Source: Propionibacteriales bacterium
GTDB lineage: Bacteria; Actinomycetota; Actinomycetes; Propionibacteriales; Propionibacteriaceae
Direction: 5' to 3'
Assembly (NCBI GenBank): GCA_017882655.1
Contig: JADGPB010000006.1
Location: 1 to 18,304, forward strand
DNA length: 18,304 nt
A program made the position numbers and the translations under genes. The notes beneath the pieces were generated by a model. The model was not told the origin of the DNA, made no database searches, and saw only the letters and a list, made by a program, of their open reading frames with translations. Shown one piece after another: positions 7,283-13,781 of the stretch. The stretch's first letter is position 1. Each line of letters opens with the position of its first letter.

Positions 7283-10200
7283 ATGGAGCCGTACCTCGTC
7301 GTCGATCCCGACCTGCCCATCGCCGCCGCGGTGCCCGACATCGCGGCGGCGCTGCTCAGCAGCCAGGTCGTGGTGGTCGCCGGTGAGACGGGATCAGGCA
7401 AGACGACGCAGCTGCCGAAGATCTGCCTGCTGGCCGGCCGTCGCAGCATCGGCCACACGCAGCCCCGGCGTATTGCCGCACGCACCCTCGCTGAGCGGAT
7501 CGCGGAGGAGACCCGTACAGAGCTGGGCGACGTCGTCGGCTACCAGGTGCGGTTCACGCGCAAGACCACTCGGGCCACTCAGGTCAAGGTGATGACGGAC
7601 GGGATCCTGCTGGCGGAGATCTCGCACGACAAGGAGCTTCGCGCCTACGACACGATCATCATCGACGAGGCGCACGAGCGGAGCCTGAACATCGACTTCC
7701 TGCTCGGCTACCTGAAACAGCTCCTGCCGAGACGGCCTGACCTCAAGGTCATCGTCACCAGCGCCACGATCGACACGTCGCGCTTCGCCGAGCACTTCAA
7801 TGCCCCGATCGTCGAGGTGACCGGCCGTACGTATCCGGTGGAGATCCGCTACCGGCCCGTACGTGACGACGGCGCCGTCGCCGATGAAGACGACGCGCGC
7901 CCTGCGCGACCGGTTGCGCCCGCCGACGAGCGCGACCTCACCGAGGCGATCTGCGATGCGGTCGTCGAGCTGCAGGCCTCCGGGGACGGTGACGTGCTCG
8001 TGTTCTGCTCGGGTGAGCGCGAGATCCGCGATGCCTCCGAGGCCATCGCCGCACGCCAGCTGCGGTTCACCGAGGTGCTGCCGCTGTACGCGCGGTTGTC
8101 GGTCGCCGAGCAGCACCGCGTCTTCGCGCCGCACACCGGACGGCGGGTCGTGATCGCTACGAACGTCGCAGAGACATCCCTGACCGTCCCGGGGATCCGG
8201 CACGTGGTCGACAGCGGCACCGCCCGGATCTCCCGCTACTCGAAGCGTACGAAGGTCCAGCGGCTGCCCATCGAGCCGATCTCGAAGGCGTCCGCGAACC
8301 AGCGCGCGGGCCGCTGCGGACGTGTCGCGCCCGGCATCTGCATCCGGCTGTACACCGAGGCCGACTACGAGTCGCGACCCCAGTACACCGAGCCGGAGAT
8401 CCTGCGGACGAACCTCGCGTCCGTCATCCTCCAGATGGCCGAGTCCGAGCTTGGCGACATCGTCGACTTCCCGTTCGTCGAGCCTCCGGACGCCGCCCAG
8501 ATCACGGACGGGATCCGTACGCTCACGGAGCTGGGCGCGCTCGAAGGTCGCGGTACGAGCCCACGCTTGACTCCGGTGGGGCACCAGCTCGCACGACTTC
8601 CTGTCGACCCTCGACTGGCCCGGATGCTCGTCGAGGCGTCCGCGCGGGGGTGCCTGCGCGAGGTCCAGGTGATCGTGGCGGCGCTCGCGATCCCGGACGT
8701 CAAGGAGCGGCCCCAGGAGAAGCGCGAGCAGGCCGACCTGCTGCACCGGCGGTTCTGGGCGCCGACTGCCTCCTCCGACGGCGAACAGACACCCCCCGAC
8801 GGCTCCGACTTCGTGGCGATCCTCCGACTCTGGAGCTACCTGCGTGATCGCCGCAAGGCGCTCTCCAACAGCGCGTTCCGTCGGCTCTGCCGCGACGAGT
8901 ACCTCAACTTCCTGCGCGTACGGGAGTGGCAGGACCTCCACACGCAGCTGCGCCAGATCTGCGACGAGCTCGGCCTCGAGCGCAACGCCGAGCCGGCACC
9001 GCCCGACTTCGTGCACACCTCGATCCTGTCCGGGCTGCTCAGCCACGTGGGAATGCTCGACACGCGCAACGAGCGCACCGACCTACCTCCGCGCAAACGC
9101 GCTCGTCTCGGCCCGCGCGAATACCGGGGTGCCCGCGGCGCCATGTGGGCGATCGCGCCGGGATCCGCCCTCGCGAAGGCCGCTCCGCCCCTGGCCGTCG
9201 CGTACGAGCTCGTGGAGACGAGCCGGCTCTGGGCACGGACGGTGGCCGCGGTCGAGGCGGAGTGGATCGAGGCGGTCGCCGAGCACGTGCTGAGCCGCAA
9301 CTACGCCGAGCCGCACTGGTCGGAGTCGCAGGGATCTGTCGTGGCCTTGGAGACGGTGAGCCTGTACGGCATCCCGATCATCGCGGGCCGAACCGTCCAG
9401 TACGCCCGTATCGATCCCGTCGAGGCCCGCCGGATCTTCATCCAGTCGGCGCTCGTCGAGGGGAAGTGGCGCACCCGGCACCACTTCGTACAGCGCAACA
9501 CGGCTGTCCGCGACCAGGCGGCCGAGCTCGAGGAACGCACGAGACGGCGCGACCTCGTGGTCGACGACGCGACCATCTTCGCGTTCTACGACCAGCGCCT
9601 ACCGGCCGAGGTCGTCTCCCAGCGCCACTTCGACACCTGGTGGCGTGCGAAGCGGCAGGAGGACGACACCTACCTCGACCTCACCCTGGAGGACCTCGTC
9701 GTCAGCGAGGACACCGACATCTCGGCCGCGGGGTTCCCGGACTGGTGGCGGGTCGGGCGTCACGAGCTCGAGATCACGTACGTGTTCGACCCTGGTGCTC
9801 ACCATGACGGGGTGACGATCGAGATCCCCATCACGGTGCTCAACCAGCTGCCGCCGGCCGCCTTCACGTGGCACGTACCGGGCTACCGCGAGGACCTCGC
9901 CACTGAGCTGATCCGGTCATTGCCCAAGAGCCTGCGCACATCGTTCGTACCGGCTCCGAACCACGCAGCGGCCGCCCTCGGCTGGCTGTCCCAGCGACCC
10001 GACGTAGCATCCGCCCCGGAAGGTGACACGGCACCGGACACGATCACGTTCCCTGATGCCCTCGCGGTCGCGTTGCGGGCGCTGACCGGTACGGATCCGG
10101 CGGGGCACTGGGGTGAGCGGGAGCTCCCAGCGCATCTGCGGCCGATGCTGGTGATCGTCGACTCCGGGAAGGAGGTGGCGCGAGGCGAGGACCTGGCGGT

Positions 10201-11125
10201 CCTGCAGCAGCAGCTGACGAAGACCGTCACGCACACGTTGACGAGGGTGAACAGGCGGGCCACCGTCACGGGGGCGACGACGTGGTCGTTCCCCGCCCTG
10301 CAGGAGCGGTTGACGACGATGTCAGGCACCACCGAGGTGATCGGCTACCCGGCCCTTGTGGACGAAGGCACGACGGTCGGCGTGGTGGTGGTCGACACCG
10401 AGGTCCGCGCACGGGCCAGCCAGGCACGCGGCCTGCGGCGCCTGATCCAGCTCACCGCGCCCGACCCCACCACGTGGGTCGTCTCGAGGATGTCGAACGC
10501 GACGAAGCTCCAGCTCGGCGCGAGCCCGTACCCGACGATCCCAGCCCTCTTCGCCGACGCCCGTCTGCGCGCCATCGACGCGTCGCTCGGCGCCCTGGGC
10601 GTCGAGGGGTGGCAGGTACGAGACGAAGCGCGCTTCCGTGAGGTGCAGGTGGCGGTACGGGAGCGGCAGGCGGACACCATGCGCGGCGTCGTCGCGTACG
10701 TGGGGGAGGTGCTCAGCCGGTACCAGGAGGTCACGCGGCGGCTCTCGGGCATGCCTGCCTCGTACGTCGTCGATGACGTACGCGAGCAGGTCGCCAACCT
10801 CGTCCACCCCGGCTTCGTCCTGGCCACCCCGGACCCGTGGTTCGAGCGGCTGTCCCGCTACCTCCACGCCGCCGACATGAGGCTGGAGGCGTTCGGCATG
10901 AATCCGGCGAGAGAGCGTCAGTCCGCCGACCTGATCTCCGAGCTCGAGGACGAGTACGCGGCGCTCGTGGGCTCCTTCCCCAAGGGGCCTCTGCCCGTGC
11001 CCGTCGCGGGCGTCGGCTGGCTGCTCGAGGAGCTGCGCGTCAGCCTGTTCGCCCAGCAGCTCCGTACGGCTGAACCGGTGTCGGCCAAGCGCGTCCGGAC
11101 AGCGATGGCGGCCTGTCGTCGGTAA
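7283..11125 (+). CDS. hrpA: ATP-dependent DEAH-box RNA helicase HrpA
   Basis: A 1280-residue DEAH/RHA helicase, the usual length for HrpA (about 1300). Seen: Walker A GETGSGKT (34-41), DEAH Walker B (128-131), SAT motif III (160-162), motif VI QRAGRCGR (340-347), then the winged-helix/ratchet and OB-fold region and the long C-terminal part typical of HrpA (DUF3418). HrpA in Escherichia coli has been linked to mRNA processing and to dealing with stalled or collided ribosomes. The same role here is inferred from family. It could only be confused with the shorter HrpB, whose C-terminus differs. It has its own leaderless-type promoter and is followed after 30 bp by the box and short ORF ahead of the next gene, so the downstream gene is probably transcribed separately. 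Confidence 0.96.
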   Translation: MEPYLVVDPDLPIAAAVPDIAAALLSSQVVVVAGETGSGKTTQLPKICLLAGRRSIGHTQPRRIAARTLAERIAEETRTELGDVVGYQVRFTRKTTRATQVKVMTDGILLAEISHDKELRAYDTIIIDEAHERSLNIDFLLGYLKQLLPRRPDLKVIVTSATIDTSRFAEHFNAPIVEVTGRTYPVEIRYRPVRDDGAVADEDDARPARPVAPADERDLTEAICDAVVELQASGDGDVLVFCSGEREIRDASEAIAARQLRFTEVLPLYARLSVAEQHRVFAPHTGRRVVIATNVAETSLTVPGIRHVVDSGTARISRYSKRTKVQRLPIEPISKASANQRAGRCGRVAPGICIRLYTEADYESRPQYTEPEILRTNLASVILQMAESELGDIVDFPFVEPPDAAQITDGIRTLTELGALEGRGTSPRLTPVGHQLARLPVDPRLARMLVEASARGCLREVQVIVAALAIPDVKERPQEKREQADLLHRRFWAPTASSDGEQTPPDGSDFVAILRLWSYLRDRRKALSNSAFRRLCRDEYLNFLRVREWQDLHTQLRQICDELGLERNAEPAPPDFVHTSILSGLLSHVGMLDTRNERTDLPPRKRARLGPREYRGARGAMWAIAPGSALAKAAPPLAVAYELVETSRLWARTVAAVEAEWIEAVAEHVLSRNYAEPHWSESQGSVVALETVSLYGIPIIAGRTVQYARIDPVEARRIFIQSALVEGKWRTRHHFVQRNTAVRDQAAELEERTRRRDLVVDDATIFAFYDQRLPAEVVSQRHFDTWWRAKRQEDDTYLDLTLEDLVVSEDTDISAAGFPDWWRVGRHELEITYVFDPGAHHDGVTIEIPITVLNQLPPAAFTWHVPGYREDLATELIRSLPKSLRTSFVPAPNHAAAALGWLSQRPDVASAPEGDTAPDTITFPDALAVALRALTGTDPAGHWGERELPAHLRPMLVIVDSGKEVARGEDLAVLQQQLTKTVTHTLTRVNRRATVTGATTWSFPALQERLTTMSGTTEVIGYPALVDEGTTVGVVVVDTEVRARASQARGLRRLIQLTAPDPTTWVVSRMSNATKLQLGASPYPTIPALFADARLRAIDASLGALGVEGWQVRDEARFREVQVAVRERQADTMRGVVAYVGEVLSRYQEVTRRLSGMPASYVVDDVREQVANLVHPGFVLATPDPWFERLSRYLHAADMRLEAFGMNPARERQSADLISELEDEYAALVGSFPKGPLPVPVAGVGWLLEELRVSLFAQQLRTAEPVSAKRVRTAMAACRR

Positions 11126-11143
11126 GCCTTCGGCGTCGTCTCC

Positions 11144-11149
11144 TATCCT
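11144..11149 (+). promoter_or_regulatory. -10 box TATCCT upstream of short ORF and the 200-aa gene
   Basis: TATCCT fits TANNNT, starts 18 nt after the hrpA stop, and ends 6 nt before a GTG at 11156. Transcription would begin on that GTG, giving a 25-nt leader for the GTG at 11181. Confidence 0.5.
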
Positions 11150-11155
11150 GGCCGG

Positions 11156-11194
11156 GTGCCTATCAAGCAGGAGGTGACCCGTGGCGTCTCGTAG
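11156..11194 (+). CDS. Possible leaderless 12-codon upstream ORF
   Basis: GTG at 11156 lies exactly where a transcript from the TATCCT box should start. It reads VPIKQEVTRGVS and stops at TAG 11192-11194, 14 nt inside the following gene in another frame. The Shine-Dalgarno sequence of that gene (11169-11175) is inside these codons, so ribosomes translating the short ORF would pass over it and terminate just past the main GTG. This could couple, enhance or interfere with main-ORF translation. Leaderless short ORFs are well documented in mycobacteria. No conservation can be checked here, and a chance open frame of this length is common. Confidence 0.35.
   Translation: MPIKQEVTRGVS
11169..11175 (+). 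promoter_or_regulatory. Strong Shine-Dalgarno AGGAGGT
   Basis: AGGAGGT is five bases ahead of the GTG at 11181 and fixes that start. It is one of the few strong Shine-Dalgarno sites in a window where most first genes have none. Confidence 0.75.
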
Positions 11195-11783
11195 TCATCA
11201 TCGTCCCGTGACCCCGGGCGCGCTGTACTTCGAGACGGTCGCCGCCGGACCCGCGCCGGACGAGGCCCGCGAGATCGCGGAACGGACGGCCACCGTCCTC
11301 GTACGCGGCGCACGTGCCGACGGGGACGCGGACCTCGCTGAACGCGTCCTTCACCTCGCCGACACCGAGGGTATGGAGACGCTGGCAGACCTGTGGTCGG
11401 CGTCCAAGTCCGACTCGCTGGCGGGGGCGCTGTGGCGGCTGTACGTGGTGCGCGAGTGGATCCACGCTGACCCCTCACGGGCTGCAAGGGCCTTTGACGC
11501 GGGGGAGAGCACGGCTCAGGTCGCGCGTGCGATCGCCGGGGTCGCCGATCCGCCAGGTCCTGACGAGCTGTGCGCCGTGATCGACGACGTCCTGCGGGGG
11601 ATCGTACGGAGCGAGTTCGCCGACGTGCTGTGGCGCGCCGGAGCCGTTCTTCACGTGCTCGGCGCGGGGCGTGCGCTGACCGAGACCAGCTCGAGCGCCG
11701 TGCGGGAGAGCGCCCGGATGATCACACTCGCCGACGAGCTGGAGCGTGCCGGCCATCTCGAGCTCTCGGGGAGACTCGCCTAA
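11181..11783 (+). CDS. Conserved-looking actinobacterial protein of unknown function
   Basis: A 200-residue soluble protein with no signal peptide or membrane segment. I do not recognise a characterised family. It opens with a short basic tail (MASRSHHRPVTPGALYFETV) followed by mostly helix-forming stretches rich in Ala, Glu, Arg and Leu, e.g. EAREIAERTATVLVRGA, DLAERVLHLADTEG, GALWRLYVVREWIHAD and FADVLWRAGAVLHVLGAG. This suggests an all-alpha fold. I have the impression that similar actinobacterial proteins carry misleading automatic names such as RNA polymerase subunit; nothing here supports that. Start chosen from the AGGAGGT site. It follows hrpA by 55 bp but has its own promoter-like box, and a dyad follows its stop within two bases. 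Confidence 0.8.
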   Translation: MASRSHHRPVTPGALYFETVAAGPAPDEAREIAERTATVLVRGARADGDADLAERVLHLADTEGMETLADLWSASKSDSLAGALWRLYVVREWIHADPSRAARAFDAGESTAQVARAIAGVADPPGPDELCAVIDDVLRGIVRSEFADVLWRAGAVLHVLGAGRALTETSSSAVRESARMITLADELERAGHLELSGRLA

Positions 11784-11784
11784 T

Positions 11785-11806
11785 CTGAACGGCCTGACCT
11801 GTTCAG
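11785..11806. repeat. Dyad CTGAAC-N10-GTTCAG after the 200-aa gene
   Basis: CTGAAC and GTTCAG are perfect inverted 6-mers, extendable by two G-C pairs if one base bulges. The dyad begins 2 nt after the stop codon and also covers the -35 position of the TAGACT box at 11813. It may be a transcript-end hairpin (no T tract follows) or an operator. It is not an actinobacterial SOS box, which has only four bases between GAAC and GTTC. Confidence 0.45.
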
Positions 11807-11812
11807 GGCACC

Positions 11813-11818
11813 TAGACT
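11813..11818 (+). promoter_or_regulatory. -10 box TAGACT ahead of the structured element
   Basis: TAGACT fits the TAGNNT form used by neighbouring genes. It ends 7 nt before 11826, the first base of the 11-bp closing helix. With the usual spacing, transcription would start at the foot of that helix. Confidence 0.45.
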
Positions 11819-11825
11819 GACCCTT

Positions 11826-11961
11826 AGGTACGCCGGTCCGCGGATGCCCCGGGCTCCAACTTCAGCCGCTACGAGCGGCCCCGCGCCGTGAGGCGCTCCC
11901 GGCCCGGCGTACCTCTCACTACGGATTGTGAAACTGAGGGCACCGATTGCCCGTTCCGTAG
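11826..11961 (+). ncRNA. Candidate structured RNA, no recognised family
   Basis: Two adjacent self-complementary domains fill most of the 212-bp gap. Domain 1 is closed by a perfect 11-bp helix, AGGTACGCCGG (11826-11836) with CCGGCGTACCT (11904-11914). Inside, CCGGG (11849-11853) can pair with CCCGG (11898-11902), enclosing hairpin GCCGCT/AGCGGC (11865-11879) and hairpin GCGCC/GGCGC with a GUGA, i.e. GNRA, tetraloop (11883-11896). Domain 2 is a 7-bp helix, CTACGGA (11919-11925) with TCCGTAG (11955-11961), around hairpin GGGCA/TGCCC (11938-11952). Each domain has a large one-sided internal loop of 12 nt. A -10 box 7 nt upstream and the GNRA loop favour the plus strand. It could be a small RNA, or a leader element or attenuator ahead of the PAC2 gene, though that gene has its own box. 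No match to riboswitches I know. Confidence 0.5.
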
Positions 11962-11982
11962 GACGCCGTTGCCGCTAGGCCG

Positions 11983-11988
11983 TAGCCT
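11983..11988 (+). promoter_or_regulatory. -10 box TAGCCT, leaderless start of the PAC2 gene
   Basis: TAGCCT ends 7 nt before the GTG at 11996 and 22 nt after the structured element starts to end. No Shine-Dalgarno motif lies between. It decides the start over an in-frame GTG at 11888 inside the structured element. Confidence 0.55.
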
Positions 11989-11995
11989 CGAGCAC

Positions 11996-12886
11996 GTGAA
12001 CCAACCGCAAGATCTGTACGACGTGGTGCCCGAGCTTTGGGAGTCGGTGCGCGGCATCGATGCGCCGTTCATCCACCTGCTGGACGGCTTCCTCGACGCC
12101 GGCAAAGTCACGCACGGCATGGCGGCGCATCTGCTGCGGACCTGCCATCCCGAGCGCGTCGCGACGTTCGACGTGGACGTGTTGCATGATTACCGGAGCC
12201 GTCGCCCGATCATGACCTTCGACACGTTCCAGTGGACCGCGATCACGATGCCGCACCTCGTCCTCGACAAGCTCACCGACGAGGCCGGGCGTCCGTTCCT
12301 CCTGATGCACGGCCAGGAACCGGACTCGCGCTGGGAGCGCATGGTGGAAGCGACCCTGTCGATCTGCGACGAGCTTGGCGTGGGTCGCCTCTACACGGCG
12401 TCGGGCATCCCGCTCGCCGTGCCGCACACGCGGCTGACCGGGATCACGCGTCACGCCACTCAGCAGGACCTCGCCCATGACAACCCACCCCTCATCGAGC
12501 GGATGGACGTGCCGGGACAGTGGTCGGCGATGCTCGAGCTACGGGCTGGGGAGGCCGGCCGGGTCGCGATGGGCTACGTCGCGCACGTCCCGCACTACCT
12601 GTCCCAGGTTCAGTTCCCGCAGGCCGTGAAGGCCGCGCTCGAGTCTCTGATGAACGACACGGGGCTGCGTGTGCCGATGGGTGACCTACCGGAGGAGATC
12701 CTCGAGAACAACGAGCTCATCGACTCCGAGATCGCCGGGTCGGCAGAGACCATGGAGCTGGTCGCTGCCCTCGAGGACGCGTTCGACACGGCTCACGACA
12801 GAGCCGCACCCGTGCCCACCGCCGACGAGATCGCCGCGGAGTTCGAGCAGTTCCTCGCTGATCGCGAGCAGGACCAGAACCCGTAA
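11996..12886 (+). CDS. PAC2-family protein (Rv2714-like)
   Basis: A 296-residue member of the PAC2 (proteasome assembly chaperone 2-like) family, common in actinobacteria. The archaeal and eukaryotic relatives act in proteasome assembly; the bacterial role is not established. Seen: PELWESVRGIDAPFIHLLDGFLDAG at the N-terminus (landmarks PELW, FIHLLDGF), DVDVLHDYRSRRPIMTFD at about 57-76, LLMHGQEPDSRW at about 102-113, GVGRLYTASGIPLAVPHTR, and VAMGYVAHVPHYLSQ at about 197-211. The acidic helical C-terminus (about 250-296) ends near FEQFLADREQDQ. The open frame extends 36 codons upstream, but that part lies in the structured region. It forms an operon with tesB (2-bp gap). Position between sigB and hrpA resembles the M. 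tuberculosis Rv2714 neighbourhood near sigB. Confidence 0.9.
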   Translation: MNQPQDLYDVVPELWESVRGIDAPFIHLLDGFLDAGKVTHGMAAHLLRTCHPERVATFDVDVLHDYRSRRPIMTFDTFQWTAITMPHLVLDKLTDEAGRPFLLMHGQEPDSRWERMVEATLSICDELGVGRLYTASGIPLAVPHTRLTGITRHATQQDLAHDNPPLIERMDVPGQWSAMLELRAGEAGRVAMGYVAHVPHYLSQVQFPQAVKAALESLMNDTGLRVPMGDLPEEILENNELIDSEIAGSAETMELVAALEDAFDTAHDRAAPVPTADEIAAEFEQFLADREQDQNP

Positions 12887-12888
12887 CC

Positions 12889-13737
12889 GTGCCGCGCACC
12901 ATCGATGACCTCGTCGCTGTCCTGGACCTGGAGCAGATCGAACCTGACCTGTTCCGGGGCCCGGCGGCACAGACCCGCCTGCAGCGCACGTACGGGGGCC
13001 AGGTGCTGGCGCAGTCCGTCGTGGCTGCGTACGGGACGCTGCCACCGGGACGCATCCTGCACTCGTTGCATGCCCAGTTCCTCGAGGCCGGCCGCGCGGA
13101 CTCGCCGATCCTGTACGACGTGCTGCCGACCCGTGACGGCCAGCACTTCTCGACGCGCCTGGTGACCGCTCGTCAGGGAGGGCGTCGCATCTTCACGATG
13201 GGCTGCTCGGCGCAGGCGCCCGAAACGGGCCTGGACCACCAGGATCCCGTTCCGGACGTACCAGGCCCTGACGAGTGCCCGAGCATGTCGGAGGCGCTCG
13301 TGGGCCGCCTCGGCCCGTCGGCGCGGACGTTCGGCGAGTGGGAGGAGCTCGAGGTCCGCTACGCGTCCGGCCTCGAAGACGCGCCTCCGCACCATCGCGC
13401 GTCGCTGGCCGTGTGGGTACGGGCCAACGGCCGTCTGCCGGACGATCCGGTTCTCCACCAGGCGGTGCTGGCGTACCTGTCCGACCTGACGATCCTCAGC
13501 GTGAGCCTCATCCCGCACGGCTTGTCGTACGGACCGGGGATGGTCGCCGCCTCGCTGGACCACGCGATGTGGTTCCACCGGCCCGTACGCGCGGACGAGT
13601 GGGTGCTGTACGACCAGATCTCGCCTTCCGCCTCCGGCGCCCGAGGCTTCTCACTGGGACGGATCTTCTCAGCAGACGGCCTTGCTGCCACGACCGCCCA
13701 GGAAGGGCTGATCCGCGTCGTCGACCCCCGGGCATGA
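12889..13737 (+). CDS. tesB: Acyl-CoA thioesterase II
   Basis: Hydrolyses acyl-CoA to free fatty acid and CoA in the cytosol. The 282 residues (E. coli TesB: 286) form a double hotdog fold. The N-terminal hotdog (about 10-115) has GGQVLAQSVVAAYGTLP and LHSLHAQFL. The C-terminal hotdog (about 165-282) carries the catalytic set Asp199 (AYLSDLTIL), Ser222 in place of the E. coli Thr228 (ASLDHAMWFHR) and Gln271 (ATTAQEGLIR). Ser at the second position is a conservative change that should still activate water. The GTG at 12889 is 2 bp after the PAC2 stop, so translation is probably coupled and transcription shared. Followed by a strong hairpin between this gene and convergent sigB. Chain-length preference unknown. 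Confidence 0.95.
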   Translation: MPRTIDDLVAVLDLEQIEPDLFRGPAAQTRLQRTYGGQVLAQSVVAAYGTLPPGRILHSLHAQFLEAGRADSPILYDVLPTRDGQHFSTRLVTARQGGRRIFTMGCSAQAPETGLDHQDPVPDVPGPDECPSMSEALVGRLGPSARTFGEWEELEVRYASGLEDAPPHHRASLAVWVRANGRLPDDPVLHQAVLAYLSDLTILSVSLIPHGLSYGPGMVAASLDHAMWFHRPVRADEWVLYDQISPSASGARGFSLGRIFSADGLAATTAQEGLIRVVDPRA

Positions 13738-13739
13738 CA

Positions 13740-13771
13740 ACGCCGCCCCCCTGATGAGAGGGAGGCGGCGT
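13740..13771. terminator. Bidirectional hairpin between tesB and sigB
   Basis: ACGCCGCC (13740-13747) pairs perfectly with GGCGGCGT (13764-13771). The helix continues after one C-A mismatch with four more pairs around a 6-nt loop. It starts 2 nt after the tesB stop and ends 10 nt from the sigB stop. No T run follows on either strand, common for high-GC actinobacterial terminators. Confidence 0.7.
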
Positions 13772-13781
13772 GTGCGAGGTG

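Noticed and set aside
5707..7386. Plus-strand open frame of 559 codons opposite malic enzyme
   Set aside because: Antisense shadow caused by high GC in third codon positions. The product is Arg/Asp/His-rich without domains, and MaeA motifs are clear on the other strand.
7237..7485. Upstream extension of malic enzyme by 83 codons
   Set aside because: It would run through the hrpA start and the shared promoters; residues before MDESRRYEV do not look like the family.
7394..9046. Minus-strand open frame of 550 codons within hrpA
   Set aside because: Shadow of the helicase core; low-complexity Arg/Asp/Leu composition, no promoter or ribosome site.
11785..11806. LexA/SOS box
   Set aside because: GAAC and GTTC are separated by 10 bases; the actinobacterial SOS box needs 4.
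11826..11914. tRNA, SRP RNA or known riboswitch
   Set aside because: No T-loop or anticodon arm, no SRP GGAA/AGCAG core, and no conserved core of cobalamin, SAM, TPP, FMN, c-di-GMP or ydaO riboswitches was recognised.
11826..11914. MITE or small transposable element from the 11-bp terminal repeats
   Set aside because: No target-site duplication is visible in the flanks and the interior folds into ordered helices. It is kept as a refutation route in the RNA finding.
11888..11995. 36-codon N-terminal extension of the PAC2 protein
   Set aside because: It covers the hairpins of the structured element and reads as Arg/Pro/Thr-rich sequence. The TAGCCT box sets the GTG at 11996.
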